DNA of 64,000 nucleotides from positions 1 through 64,000 of the forward strand of contig CAJJAJ010000029.1 in NCBI GenBank assembly GCA_905182225.1, given 5' to 3'. Positions 18,330-28,672 of the stretch are shown here, piece by piece. Numbering within the stretch: position 1 is the stretch's first letter; each line of letters begins with the position of its first letter. The position numbers were made by a program, and so were the translations under genes. The DNA comes from an uncultured Aquiluna sp. GTDB taxonomy: Bacteria > Actinomycetota > Actinomycetes > Actinomycetales > Microbacteriaceae. A model generated the notes under the pieces. The model saw only the letters and a list, made by a program, of their open reading frames with translations. It was not told where the DNA came from and made no database searches.

Positions 18330-19421
18330 CTAATCTGCCAACATGGCACTGGCGGCCTGATAGTCAGGTTTGCCGCTCATCAGCCTCGGCACTTGATCGA
18401 CCTTTTGAACCGCAATCGGTTTTGCGGCGCCCAAAAGAATTCTCTGAAGGTTCGCCTCGTCAAAGCCCTCGCTCGCGGCCAAAACTAGACCCACCGATTG
18501 ACCCCACTTGGAGTCAAGTGCAACGGCAATAACCTCCGTGACGCCCTCGTGGGCTAAAACTTTGGCCTCAACATCATCGAGTGAAACTTTCTTGCCGCCG
18601 GAAACTATTACTCGATCTGCCCTACCAATAATTCTTAGACGCCCATTTACTATTTCGCCCAGATCAGAACTTAGAAACTTTTCGCCAATCCCGTTTGCAA
18701 GCATTGGGCCGGAAACTGCGACCTTACCGTCAATGATTTCAAGGTTCACGCCCTCAAGCGCCTTCCCGTCATAAACGCAACCACCACTTGTCTCAGCCAT
18801 CCCGTAGCTTTCAACCAGCTTCACACCGCGACTCTTAAGTGATTCAACGGTTGCAAGGTTTGGCAGCTGTCCACCAATCAAAATTGCATCAAAGCTTTGA
18901 AGCGCCAAGATAACGGCATTGTCTTTGGATTCGATATCGGCATGGGCTGCCAAGCGATCAAGCTGCGCTGGAACCAATGATGTGTAGCGCTTGCTTCCTC
19001 GCATCAAAGAAACCGAGTTTAGAAAACCCTCCGCGGAGAAAGGCACCCTTGTGTTTTGGATCACCGGCTGAGTGTCTGCGACAACGGACCTAAAAAGCAC
19101 GTTTGCTCCCGCAATGTAATTGGCGGGAAGCGCAAGGAGCCACTGACCGTGGCCACCTAGAAACTTTGCTGACGCATCAGCACTTGCAAGAAGCGCAGCC
19201 AACGAGATTTCAAGTCGCTTTGGTCTTCCCGTCGAACCAGACGATTCGACAATCAGGCCGACATCATCAGAAACCTCTGATGGGACCGGATCAAAGTCAA
19301 CACCAATTCCCGTTATCTCCGGAGGTGAAACAAAACCTGCGACTTGACCGTCAAATACATTGGTCATCATCTTCAGGACCACGAATGGATCACTCGCGCT
19401 AACAGTAAGGGTGGGCTTCAT
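18330..19421 (-). CDS. menE: o-succinylbenzoate-CoA ligase
   Basis: AMP-binding motifs VESSGSTGRPKRLEIS, ESYGMAETSGGCVYDG; start at MKPTLTV. Confidence 0.9.
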   Translation of the reverse strand: MKPTLTVSASDPFVVLKMMTNVFDGQVAGFVSPPEITGIGVDFDPVPSEVSDDVGLIVESSGSTGRPKRLEISLAALLASADASAKFLGGHGQWLLALPANYIAGANVLFRSVVADTQPVIQNTRVPFSAEGFLNSVSLMRGSKRYTSLVPAQLDRLAAHADIESKDNAVILALQSFDAILIGGQLPNLATVESLKSRGVKLVESYGMAETSGGCVYDGKALEGVNLEIIDGKVAVSGPMLANGIGEKFLSSDLGEIVNGRLRIIGRADRVIVSGGKKVSLDDVEAKVLAHEGVTEVIAVALDSKWGQSVGLVLAASEGFDEANLQRILLGAAKPIAVQKVDQVPRLMSGKPDYQAASAMLAD

Positions 19422-20305
19422 CAGTAGTGCCAGGGGAACGAGGACCAATCAGGTTTGCGCTTTTCCAAGAAGGCATTCTTGCCCTCATTTGCTTCGTCGG
19501 TTCCATAGGCAAGCCTGGTGGCTTCGCCGGCAAATAATTGCTGACCAACTAAGCCGTCATCGACGGCGTTCATTGCATACTTGAGCATTCGAATTGCCGT
19601 CGGCGACTTACCAAGGATTTCCTTGGCCCATTCCAAGCCTGCAGTCTCCAGATCAGCATGGGGAACCACCTTGTTGACAACGCCCATTTCATAGGCGCGG
19701 TCGGCATCGTAGGTGGCTCCAAGGAAGAAGATTTCCCGGGCAAATTTCTGGCCGGTTTGTTTTGCTAGGTAGGCCGATCCGTAGCCGGCATCAAAGCTGC
19801 CAACATCTGCGTCAGTCTGTTTGAACTTTGCATGCTCCTTAGATGCGATTGAAAGATCTGCAACCACGTTCAAAGAGTGCCCTCCACCGGCGGCCCAGCC
19901 GCTCACCAGCGCGATTACAACCTTGGGCATGAATCTAATCAACCGCTGCACTTCTAGAATGTGCAATCTGCCGGCAGAACCTTCGGCATGCTCATAGCCG
20001 GCTTTGCCTCGAACTGTCTGGTCGCCACCGGAGCAGAAAGCCCAGCCACCGTCTTTTTCACTCGGGCCATTACCGGTTAGTAGCACCACCCCAACATTTG
20101 ACTGGCAGCGCGCGTGATCCAGTGCTCGATAAAGCTCATCGACGGTTTGGGGTCTAAAAGCGTTTCTGACCTCGGGCCTAGAAAAGCCAACCCGGACAAC
20201 GCCAAGTTGCTTGTGCGCGTGGTAACTGATGTCGGTCAGGTCCTCAAACCCCGGCACCGTCATCCAGATTTCTGGATCAAACAGCTCTGAAACTGGTTTA
20301 GTCAT
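19421..20305 (-). CDS. menB: 1,4-dihydroxy-2-naphthoyl-CoA synthase
   Basis: Crotonase fold: SGGDQTVRGKAGY, SGWAAGGGHSLNVVADL. Confidence 0.95.
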   Translation of the reverse strand: MTKPVSELFDPEIWMTVPGFEDLTDISYHAHKQLGVVRVGFSRPEVRNAFRPQTVDELYRALDHARCQSNVGVVLLTGNGPSEKDGGWAFCSGGDQTVRGKAGYEHAEGSAGRLHILEVQRLIRFMPKVVIALVSGWAAGGGHSLNVVADLSIASKEHAKFKQTDADVGSFDAGYGSAYLAKQTGQKFAREIFFLGATYDADRAYEMGVVNKVVPHADLETAGLEWAKEILGKSPTAIRMLKYAMNAVDDGLVGQQLFAGEATRLAYGTDEANEGKNAFLEKRKPDWSSFPWHY

Positions 20306-20323
20306 AGACCTAGACTAATCCTC

Positions 20324-21292
20324 GTGGATAGCATTCAAATAACTCAAGTGTCAGTAGTCAGACTGCCGCTGCGCTCTAGGTTTCGAGGAATCGATTACCG
20401 AGAGGCGCTTATTTTTAAAGGCTCCCAGCGCTACAGCGAATTCTCGCCATTTTTAGAATACGAAGATTATGAGGCTGCGACCTGGTTGAGAGCGGCTCTG
20501 GAGTTTGCAAACAGTCCTCTTCCAAAGCCCAAAAGACAGCTGATACCAATAAACGCAACGCTTCCAGCAGTCAGACCCGATCAGGTTATCGAAACTTTGG
20601 AAGCATTCGGCCAGTTTCAAACCATAAAAATAAAAGTTGCCGAGGTCGGCCAAGACCTCGATCAGGATTTAGCCCGAATAGCCCAAGCCCACAAAAGCTT
20701 CCCGGATGCCAACCTCAGGCTTGATGCCAACGGAAATTACTCTGTTGCTCAGGCAATGAAAATTATTAGGGCAATCGCCGATTACCCGATCGAATACTTT
20801 GAGCAACCGGTGGCTAGCATCAGTGAGCTAGTTGAACTTCGCACGCAATTAGCTGCAGCCGAAATCCAAATGAAGATTGCCGCCGATGAGTCAATTCGCA
20901 AACAAAGTGACCCTTTAGAGGTGGCAGCAGCCGGCGCTGCCGACATAGCGGTCTTGAAGGTCCAACCGCTTGGGGGAATCACTAGATCGCTGGCAATCGC
21001 ATCGGAATCTGGCCTGGCTAGTGTCGTTAGCTCGGCTCTAGAAAGCAGCATCGGTATCTCGCATGGGTTACACCTGGCGGCCAGTTTGCCAAGCCTTGAC
21101 TACGACTGCGGGCTTGGAACCGCGTCACTGATTGCCAAAGACATAACACGCAATCCCCTGGTTGCAGTGAACGGCTACTTAGGACTTGACGAGCCAGAGG
21201 TCGATGCCGCTCTGGTTAGAGAGCTAGCGGTTGATAGTGAGCGCAAGATCTGGTGGCAACAACGACTAGATCGCTGCTTGAAGCTTTTATAG
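20324..21292 (+). CDS. menC: o-succinylbenzoate synthase
   Basis: Enolase superfamily: IKIKVAE, LRLDANGNYS, YFEQP, AADESI, LKVQPLGGI. Confidence 0.9.
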   Translation: MDSIQITQVSVVRLPLRSRFRGIDYREALIFKGSQRYSEFSPFLEYEDYEAATWLRAALEFANSPLPKPKRQLIPINATLPAVRPDQVIETLEAFGQFQTIKIKVAEVGQDLDQDLARIAQAHKSFPDANLRLDANGNYSVAQAMKIIRAIADYPIEYFEQPVASISELVELRTQLAAAEIQMKIAADESIRKQSDPLEVAAAGAADIAVLKVQPLGGITRSLAIASESGLASVVSSALESSIGISHGLHLAASLPSLDYDCGLGTASLIAKDITRNPLVAVNGYLGLDEPEVDAALVRELAVDSERKIWWQQRLDRCLKLL

Positions 21293-22219
21293 ACCCGAGT
21301 AGACGTGCAGTCCCTTGAAGAATAGATTCACAATCGTGAAGTTGAAAATCACAGACAAGAACGCCACTAATCCAAGCCATGCGGCTCGCTTGCCGTTCCA
21401 GCCCCTGGTTGCCATTGCGTGGAGGTAGCCGGCATAAAGCACCCAGATAATGAAGGTCCAAACCTCTTTGGTGTCCCAGCCCCAGTAGCGATGCCAAGCG
21501 CGCTCGGCCCAGACCGCACCGGCAATCAGAGTAAAGCTCCAGAGCACGAACCCAACAACATTAAACCGATAAGCGATGCGCTCGAGCTGAAGTAATTCTG
21601 GAAAGTGGCTAAATAGTTTCCTGGCCCGATCGGATGCCTTCAATAGATAAGCAATATGCATTCCAGCTGCAACCGCTAAGAAGCCGGTTGCCATAATCGC
21701 CACCACAACGTGGATTACCAGCCAGTAACTCTGAAGCGCAGGCATGATGGTTTGTACTTCAACGTAAAAGAGTGAAACGGCAGCAAAAACAGTGATGAGG
21801 GCAAAGCCCGTAATGAAGGTTGCGATGAAGCGCAGATCCTTGATTTTTAGAGCGGTTAGATAAACCAACAAAATCAAAAAAGCACCGCTGATGGAAAACT
21901 CATACATGTTTGCCCATGGCACTCGGCCAGCGGCAACTCCTCGAAGCACAACCCCAACGCCCAAGATGGCGGTTGAAACCCAAAGCAGAATAAAGCCCGC
22001 ACGCTCCGTGGCGGTCATTTTGTCAGTGGCGATTTTCTCATCGACCATGATTGACCCGCTACTGGCGGCCTTAGCTTCCGAACTGACTGCCTCCACAGTT
22101 GAAAGTTTTACTAGCTGAAAGGAAAAAAGCACGAGTGCGAGCGCCAAGAAAGCGAGCGCCGATGAGACAAACAGCAGTGAAACTTGCGATAACGGCTCGT
22201 TTAGGACTACTTCGGTCAT
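21287..22219 (-). CDS. ccsB: Cytochrome c biogenesis protein CcsB/ResC
   Basis: Heme-handling WWD-type segment (WAERAWHRYWGWDTKEVWTFIIWVLYAGYLHA). Confidence 0.92.
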   Translation of the reverse strand: MTEVVLNEPLSQVSLLFVSSALAFLALALVLFSFQLVKLSTVEAVSSEAKAASSGSIMVDEKIATDKMTATERAGFILLWVSTAILGVGVVLRGVAAGRVPWANMYEFSISGAFLILLVYLTALKIKDLRFIATFITGFALITVFAAVSLFYVEVQTIMPALQSYWLVIHVVVAIMATGFLAVAAGMHIAYLLKASDRARKLFSHFPELLQLERIAYRFNVVGFVLWSFTLIAGAVWAERAWHRYWGWDTKEVWTFIIWVLYAGYLHAMATRGWNGKRAAWLGLVAFLSVIFNFTIVNLFFKGLHVYSGL

Positions 22220-23724
22220 TTCTTGCTCCCTGATCTAATTTCTTGAACTATTTCTTCTAGCACTTGAGGCAAATTTGGATCATCCCGCCTTGATAACGCT
22301 GCAAACTCAATTTTGCCACCGGGTACTAGCCTCACCCACACTCTTCTTCTTGGCACCATCAGTGACATCGTTAGCGACACCAAGCTCAATGCTGCAAACA
22401 AGAGCACCCAGATTCCGCCCGGGTTGTGGGCAACATCCAGTGATGCAAATCGCAAGAGGCCATCGAATCTAACTGAACCCAGCCCGTCTGGTAGGTCTGC
22501 GGACTGTCCGACCTCAAGTTCGATAGCCGCCACTGGTCCGTCACGACCAGCAATCATTTCCATGTTTGTAGTATCCAACGCATATGCGTTTCTCGGGATT
22601 CCCGAATCCAGCCCCAAGTTTCCGGTGTAAACATTCATGGTCATCAAAGGCGAGATTGGGTCCGGGTAGATCGAGGTATAGGCACCGGTTGTTAGCTTCT
22701 CTGCGGTCGGGTAGAAAAACGCAATGATTCCGAGTTGCTCGGGAAGCGCGTCCGGCGCCTTGATAACACCCAGTGAGGTCATGTTTGAATCCTGTGGCAA
22801 AAACACAATTGGCCCCTGGTAAGAAATATTGCCATCACCGTCAAACACCGTCACAACCGGTGCAAACCCATTGCCGGTCAAGTACACGTTTGCTCCTGGA
22901 GCCGCTAGCGGGTAATTCACTCGAATGTCGCTCGTTGTTTGCGTCTGGCCAAAATCAGCTGACACCGAAGCAACGAAATCAATGGGTTGACCGATGTTCG
23001 CCCGATTAGCAAGGTCATAAACCACATCAAACTCGTCGAGAGTGAGGCTAAAAGGTTCCAACTGTCCCTCATTGAATAACGCACCCGGTGAAAATGAATC
23101 ATAGCTCGCGAGGTTATTCACGAAGGTGTCGCCCTCAACAAGCACTCGCTGGCCAGAGAAGCTAAATCCGCCGCCAAAACCAACTGCCAAAAGCACCCCT
23201 ACCAGCGAGTAGTGAAACACCAGGTTGCCGGTCTCTTTTGCGTAGCCCTTTTCGGAACTGATCGATTCTTGCTGGCGGTCGATTCGAAATCCGCGCTTTT
23301 TCAGAACCACCATGGCACTCTCAAGAACCGATGAATCCCCCGCCTCACTCAAATACTCCGGCATTCGCTCTAGGTTTTTAGGCGTCTGCACCGGACGAGC
23401 CCTGAGGGCCTCGAAGTGGATCTTGGTTCTTGGCAGCACACAGCCAGCGAGCGAGACAAACAGCAAAATATAAATAGCTGAGAACCAGACAGATGTGTAA
23501 ACATCAAACAACTGCAGCTGATCAAGTACGGCTGCAAGCTCCGGCTCGTTATCGTAAAAGAATTTCACGCCGTTTGGATCTGCACTTCGCTGCGGGTACA
23601 CACTTCCTGGCACTGCCGCGACCGCGAGCAAAAGCAGCAGTATTAGCGCGTTCCGCATCGATGTCAGCTGGCGCCAGAAGAATCGTGGCCAGAACCAGAG
23701 CTTAGAGAGGAAGCTGGAAGCCAC
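22216..23724 (-). CDS. resB: Cytochrome c biogenesis protein ResB
   Basis: ResB topology; FHYSLVGVLLAVGFGG; adjacent ccsB and ccdA. Confidence 0.9.
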   Translation of the reverse strand: MASSFLSKLWFWPRFFWRQLTSMRNALILLLLLAVAAVPGSVYPQRSADPNGVKFFYDNEPELAAVLDQLQLFDVYTSVWFSAIYILLFVSLAGCVLPRTKIHFEALRARPVQTPKNLERMPEYLSEAGDSSVLESAMVVLKKRGFRIDRQQESISSEKGYAKETGNLVFHYSLVGVLLAVGFGGGFSFSGQRVLVEGDTFVNNLASYDSFSPGALFNEGQLEPFSLTLDEFDVVYDLANRANIGQPIDFVASVSADFGQTQTTSDIRVNYPLAAPGANVYLTGNGFAPVVTVFDGDGNISYQGPIVFLPQDSNMTSLGVIKAPDALPEQLGIIAFFYPTAEKLTTGAYTSIYPDPISPLMTMNVYTGNLGLDSGIPRNAYALDTTNMEMIAGRDGPVAAIELEVGQSADLPDGLGSVRFDGLLRFASLDVAHNPGGIWVLLFAALSLVSLTMSLMVPRRRVWVRLVPGGKIEFAALSRRDDPNLPQVLEEIVQEIRSGSKK

Positions 23725-24424
23725 TTGTCACCACCTGAAGCCAGTTATTGAAACGCAACCAAAGACCTGTCATTAGCAGAATTCCAACCACAATTAGCAT
23801 CGCTCCACCAACAAGATTGAAAGTCCTGATGTGACGCTTTACGAATCCAACCGAAGTTTTAGCCCAATCAAACCCAGCTGCGATCAAAATAAACGGAATA
23901 CCAATACCCAACGAATAAACGGTGGCTAGGATTCCCCCGCGCAACGGGTCTGCCGTGTCAGAGGCTAGAACCAGCACCGCCGACAAGGTCGGGCCAATAC
24001 AAGGGGTCCAACCAAGAGCGAACACGACCCCAAGAAACGGAGCTCCAGCCAAACCCATTTTGGGGCTTAGTTTGAGCTTAAAGTTTCGCTGCAAGAACCC
24101 AAGCTGACCGATCATGGCAAAGCCAAAAACAACGACCATCAGACCCAAAACCACCTGTATCCAGGGGTTTCTGACCAGAACCAACAGGCCCGCCGTTCCC
24201 GCCAGCACACCGAGCGAAACAAAAACCGCACTGAAGCCCAAAACAAAGAGGATCGCCCCAGTCATAACCCGGGTCTTGGTGTTCGCGGAACCCGAGACGT
24301 AGCCAAGGTATCCGGGAACAAGGGGCAAAACGCAGGGCGAAATAAAAGTGACTATCCCAGCTAACAGCGCAACTGGAACGGCAATCAGCATCGAACCATT
24401 TAGCGCAATTTCACCTGGGTTCAC
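23702..24424 (-). CDS. ccdA: Cytochrome c biogenesis thiol transporter CcdA
   Basis: SPCVLPLVPGYLGYVSG and GWTPCIGPTL. Confidence 0.92.
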   Translation of the reverse strand: MNPGEIALNGSMLIAVPVALLAGIVTFISPCVLPLVPGYLGYVSGSANTKTRVMTGAILFVLGFSAVFVSLGVLAGTAGLLVLVRNPWIQVVLGLMVVVFGFAMIGQLGFLQRNFKLKLSPKMGLAGAPFLGVVFALGWTPCIGPTLSAVLVLASDTADPLRGGILATVYSLGIGIPFILIAAGFDWAKTSVGFVKRHIRTFNLVGGAMLIVVGILLMTGLWLRFNNWLQVVTSGFQLPL

Positions 24425-25008
24425 TGGTCAACCACCGTTTGAATAAGAGTTCTTAAGATCGAGGCTTCGATTCGGCCCAAGATGCGAGAGGCGACTTTGC
24501 CATCACGATCAATCACAATTGTCGTCGGAACAGCCTGCGGCGACACTACTCCTGTGAAAGCAAGAGACACCTGTCCGGATTGAGCATCAATCAATGACGG
24601 GTATTCAATCCCGAAGTTTCTATCGAAAGCCAACGCTGTTTCCGTGGTATCGCGAACATTCACGCCGACAAACTGAACACTGTCTTCAAATTCAACACTC
24701 AACATTGCTAGGTCGCTGGCCTCCGCCCGGCATGGAGCACAGGCTGCGTACCACCAGTTCATAACAATGACATTGCTCTCGAAAGCTGAGCTGTCTAAAA
24801 CTTGACCACTCTCGGTGGTGCCGACAAAAGCTTCAAAACCAGGCCGGGAACCTAGCGCGAACTCCGTTACTGTTCCATCGCCCGCAATGTAATTTTTATT
24901 GTCTCCGGCTCGAAACTGCTCGGCCAGCGGATCGCTGGCACAGCCCGCCAGCAGCGTTGCCACTAGGCCAAGCCCAATTGTTGTTCTAAGAATTGTTCTT
25001 AGCTTCAA
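24421..25008 (-). CDS. resA: TlpA/ResA-type thioredoxin-like lipoprotein
   Basis: Lipobox LLAGCAS; redox motif WYAACAPCRAE. Confidence 0.87.
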   Translation of the reverse strand: MKLRTILRTTIGLGLVATLLAGCASDPLAEQFRAGDNKNYIAGDGTVTEFALGSRPGFEAFVGTTESGQVLDSSAFESNVIVMNWWYAACAPCRAEASDLAMLSVEFEDSVQFVGVNVRDTTETALAFDRNFGIEYPSLIDAQSGQVSLAFTGVVSPQAVPTTIVIDRDGKVASRILGRIEASILRTLIQTVVDQ

Positions 25009-25646
25009 ACTGCACCGCCGTCAATTGCGTTGGCGGCATGAGCTAGGCCCGGCTCGGAGTACACAACTTCGGTTAGCTTCCCGTCAATGACTTCGAAGCT
25101 TGTGATGGAGGACAGCGAACACCTGCGGGATTTTGGGCTGTGAGGAAGAGCTAACCCGGCGCTTGAACGGTGAAGCATCCAAATCGGTAGTTGATGAGAA
25201 ACGATAACTACGTCTCCGCCATCGACTGAATCCCACGCATCTAGGGCCGCGGCCTGCATTCGGTCAGCGACCTGGTCGTAAGGCTCACCCCAACTTGGAA
25301 GCTTTGGGTTTGCAAGATTTAGAATCAAACTTGGTTGCTTCAGGAAAGCAGCCGGTGCAAGCTTTATCCCCTTGAACTTGTTCCACGGTTCGATAACCCG
25401 CTCGTCCAAATCAACAGCGACACCAAATTGCCTGGCAATTGGAACGGCTGACTGTTGGGTTCTGACTAGAGGTGAAGAGATAAGGCGCTCGATCTTTCGG
25501 TCCTCGGCCAAAAGCGCTTTTGCTGCTGCTCCGGCCATTTCATGGCCTAAATCTGAAAGCTCAAAACCCTCAATCCGCTCATACAAAACACCGGAGGGAT
25601 TGAATACCTCTCCGTGGCGAACTAGATGAAGGCGCGAGGCGGGCAT
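25005..25646 (-). CDS. Histidine phosphatase family protein
   Basis: LVRHGEVFNP; VIVSHQLPIW. Confidence 0.88.
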   Translation of the reverse strand: MPASRLHLVRHGEVFNPSGVLYERIEGFELSDLGHEMAGAAAKALLAEDRKIERLISSPLVRTQQSAVPIARQFGVAVDLDERVIEPWNKFKGIKLAPAAFLKQPSLILNLANPKLPSWGEPYDQVADRMQAAALDAWDSVDGGDVVIVSHQLPIWMLHRSSAGLALPHSPKSRRCSLSSITSFEVIDGKLTEVVYSEPGLAHAANAIDGGAV

Positions 25647-25717
25647 AGCAACAAGTTTACCCTCGCTAAACTGGGGTTAGTTAGTCCAGACTGCAGATAC
25701 CCAGAGGATTCTAAATA

Positions 25718-27028
25718 ATGCTAGACCGCACACTCGCAAGCGCACTCAGCCAAGGCCAAGACGGCCCAGTCACAATCGGCGGATGGGTCGAAACCCTCAG
25801 GGACCAAAAGCGAATTCAGTTCATCATCATTCGCGATGAGTCCGGTAGCGTCCAGGTGACCTACCCGCGACCGGCCGACGAAGATGCGCTGGCGGATCAA
25901 GTCAGTGCGCTAAGCCACGGCAGCTTTGTAATCATGAAGGGCCAGCTAAAGCACGATGAGCGCGTGAAGCTTGGCGGTGTAGAGATTTTGCTAGAAGAGC
26001 TAGAGGTTGTAGGGGCAGCATCGGCCGACAGCCCAATCGCGGATGACACCTCAATCGACAAGCGACTGGACTGGCGATTCCTGGACTACCGCAGGCCAGA
26101 AGTGGCATTGATGCTAAAGATTCAAACCACCATCGAGAAAAACTGGCGAGAGCACTGGCTTGAAAATGGATTTGTTGAGATTCACTCGCCAAAGCTAATG
26201 GGGCAACCATCTGAGTCTCATGCCGAGCTATTCAAGCTTGAGTACTTCGAAACTCACGCCTACCTAGCTCAGAGCCCCCAGTTCTATAAGCAGATGTCCA
26301 TGGCCGCAGGCCTTGGCAAAGTATTTGAAATTGGACCGGTGTTCCGTGCCGACCCATCTTTCACCTCACGCCACGCAACCGAGTTTGTTTCGATAGACAT
26401 GGAAATGAGCTGGGTTGACTCTCACGAAGACGTAATGAACTTCCAAGAGCAGCTAATGGTCAAGGCAATCCAAGCCGTCAAAGACGAGCACGGAGCCCAA
26501 ATCGAAGCCCTATACGGCTTTGAGGTAAAGGTGCCAAGCATCCCGTTCCCTAGAATTCCATTGGCGGAGGCTCACTCAATTCTTGAGGGACGCGGCTACA
26601 AGGTTCCTCGTCAAGATGGAGATCTAGACCCAGAGGGCGAACGTCAAATTTCTGCTCACGTGGAAGAAGCTCACGATCACGAGTTTGTGTTCCTAACTGA
26701 CTACCCAAAGAACATTCGCCCGTTTTATCACATGAGGCATGCTGACAACCCTGATCTGACCAAGAGCTATGACTTGATTTGGAAGGGAACCGAAATCACC
26801 ACCGGGGCGCAGCGTGAGCACCGCGTTGACGTTCTGACAGAACAAATCAAGGAAAAGGGTCTGGAGCCAGAGGGCCTGCAGTCTTACCTTGACTTCTTCC
26901 GCTTCGGCGTCCCGCCGCACGGTGGCTTCGGCATGGGCCTAACAAGAGTGGTCATGTTGCTGTTAAACCTGTCGAACATTCGCGAAGCAAGCTTCTTGTT
27001 CCGAGGCCCAAACCGACTAGAGCCATAG
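25718..27028 (+). CDS. aspS: Aspartate-tRNA ligase, short archaeal/eukaryotic-like form
   Basis: Class II motifs FRADPSFTSRHATEF and GGFGMGLTRVVMLLLNL; 436 aa, lacks the bacterial GAD insertion. Confidence 0.92.
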   Translation: MLDRTLASALSQGQDGPVTIGGWVETLRDQKRIQFIIIRDESGSVQVTYPRPADEDALADQVSALSHGSFVIMKGQLKHDERVKLGGVEILLEELEVVGAASADSPIADDTSIDKRLDWRFLDYRRPEVALMLKIQTTIEKNWREHWLENGFVEIHSPKLMGQPSESHAELFKLEYFETHAYLAQSPQFYKQMSMAAGLGKVFEIGPVFRADPSFTSRHATEFVSIDMEMSWVDSHEDVMNFQEQLMVKAIQAVKDEHGAQIEALYGFEVKVPSIPFPRIPLAEAHSILEGRGYKVPRQDGDLDPEGERQISAHVEEAHDHEFVFLTDYPKNIRPFYHMRHADNPDLTKSYDLIWKGTEITTGAQREHRVDVLTEQIKEKGLEPEGLQSYLDFFRFGVPPHGGFGMGLTRVVMLLLNLSNIREASFLFRGPNRLEP

Positions 27029-27047
27029 GCCATTCGCCAAAAGCCCG

Positions 27048-27521
27048 CTATTCGGATCTATAAAAACCGGAAATTTCATCCACGCCTGCCGCTACAAAAG
27101 CAAGGGCGATTAGTGCTGCCCACAAAATCGTCGCAGCAGTTATTGCAATCGATGCCTTTAGCGGCTTGACGCCTCCAGCCACTGCAACCAGAGCGCCGAA
27201 CTGAGTACCAATGAACAAGGGCCCAAGGATTGCCAGCCCATAAATACCCCAGCGGTCAAAGGAACGTTGGGCCTTAATGATTCTTGGTGACTCTTCGCTC
27301 TTGCCCTTGGCCGAGCGCCTTCGCCGCATCCAGCTGCGCAGCTTGCCGGCCCCAAAGGCAAACAAGAAGATTGTTATCGCATTTCCAGTAACCGCGAACA
27401 AGACTGTGAGAGCAGGATCCAGTCCAATTAGTATTCCGGCCGGAACAACACCGATTGCTTCTAGCCAGGGAATGGCCCCAGCAAGAAATACCCCGAATAA
27501 CCCGAGCTGTTCTAAGTTCAT
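27048..27521 (-). CDS. Putative small multidrug-export/integral membrane protein
   Basis: GAIPWLEAIGVVPAGILIGLDP; RWGIYGLAILGPLFIGTQFGALVAVAGG. Confidence 0.72.
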   Translation of the reverse strand: MNLEQLGLFGVFLAGAIPWLEAIGVVPAGILIGLDPALTVLFAVTGNAITIFLFAFGAGKLRSWMRRRRSAKGKSEESPRIIKAQRSFDRWGIYGLAILGPLFIGTQFGALVAVAGGVKPLKASIAITAATILWAALIALAFVAAGVDEISGFYRSE

Positions 27522-28672
27522 GCTTTTTTCCTAAATGGTTCTGTGGTCTTTTTCAAAACCCACTCAAGCGGGCCCGATGAGAAATACCTCGAGTTCAAAA
27601 GCGCAAGGCCAGCAAGCACCAGCCATGTGCCAAGAGCAATCAATGTGACCAAAGTTAGGTTGAGTGTCCCGAACAGGCCTAGGCCCCAGGCTGAAAAAAT
27701 AAAGGCGAGAATAACCGACTGACCGATATAAACACTAAGCGAATGTCGCCCGGCTGCGGACAGCAAACCAAAGCCGCGCTTATAGCGCTGCATTAGAAGC
27801 CAAAGCACCCCGATATACGCGGCGCTCAAGACAGGAGCGGATACGAAGGTGACCGTGAACCAACCAAGCTCTGCTCCAACGGAGTAATTGCTCGACTGTT
27901 GATTTACAAGTGAAAACCAAGCGGCAATCAATTGCAGTGGTAGGCCAATAGCAAAACCCCACACGGCGAGCTTCTTCATCGTTATGGCCTCACCTCCATC
28001 CGCCAAAAATTGTTTTCTGGCAGCCAGTACCCCGACCAAGAAAGCTGCAAAAGCGAAGGGTGCCTGCAGTGCGAAACTAGCCGGTAAACCGTTGAACCAC
28101 AGATCGAAGCGGGCTCCCGCGTTATCCAGAAATGAGCCGGATGCCAACGAGAAATCAAGCGAGCTCGAGGTTACTGTTTCGCCAAGACCCTCACCCAGCA
28201 TTTCTCCTACAAAAAGCAGCAAGGCCAGCAGCGAAAGTGTCACCGCGTTAGCAATATAGATAACCTTCACCGTGCGACGGACAGCCTTTTCTCTGCGGAA
28301 ATAAAGGGCGAGAAGCAAAATGGCAAGAACTCCATACATAAACAATATGTCTCCGTGCCAAAAAAAGATGGCGTGCAGTGCGCCAAAGAAAATCAAAACC
28401 ACTGCCCTTGCTATAAAGCGCGCCACGTTCGCCTTATCGCTCCTGAGAATGTACGCCGCGCTATAGCCAAACAGGAAAGAGAACAGCAAGTAGAACTTGC
28501 CTAGAGCCAGCGTTGTAATCAAAAAAACTGGGACCAAGTCCCAACTGTTGGAGACATCGGCCCCGCCGAGTCCCAGCACTGTATTCACGGACAAGAAAGG
28601 CGCATTGACAATCACGATGCCAATCAAAGCAAAGCCCCTCAGCGCATCGGGAAACCTGTCTCTATTGATCAA
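27518..28672 (-). CDS. DUF418-family membrane protein
   Basis: DALRGFALIGIVIVNAPF; C-terminal GRHSLSVYIGQSV and GPLEWVLKK. Confidence 0.85.
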   Translation of the reverse strand: MINRDRFPDALRGFALIGIVIVNAPFLSVNTVLGLGGADVSNSWDLVPVFLITTLALGKFYLLFSFLFGYSAAYILRSDKANVARFIARAVVLIFFGALHAIFFWHGDILFMYGVLAILLLALYFRREKAVRRTVKVIYIANAVTLSLLALLLFVGEMLGEGLGETVTSSSLDFSLASGSFLDNAGARFDLWFNGLPASFALQAPFAFAAFLVGVLAARKQFLADGGEAITMKKLAVWGFAIGLPLQLIAAWFSLVNQQSSNYSVGAELGWFTVTFVSAPVLSAAYIGVLWLLMQRYKRGFGLLSAAGRHSLSVYIGQSVILAFIFSAWGLGLFGTLNLTLVTLIALGTWLVLAGLALLNSRYFSSGPLEWVLKKTTEPFRKKA

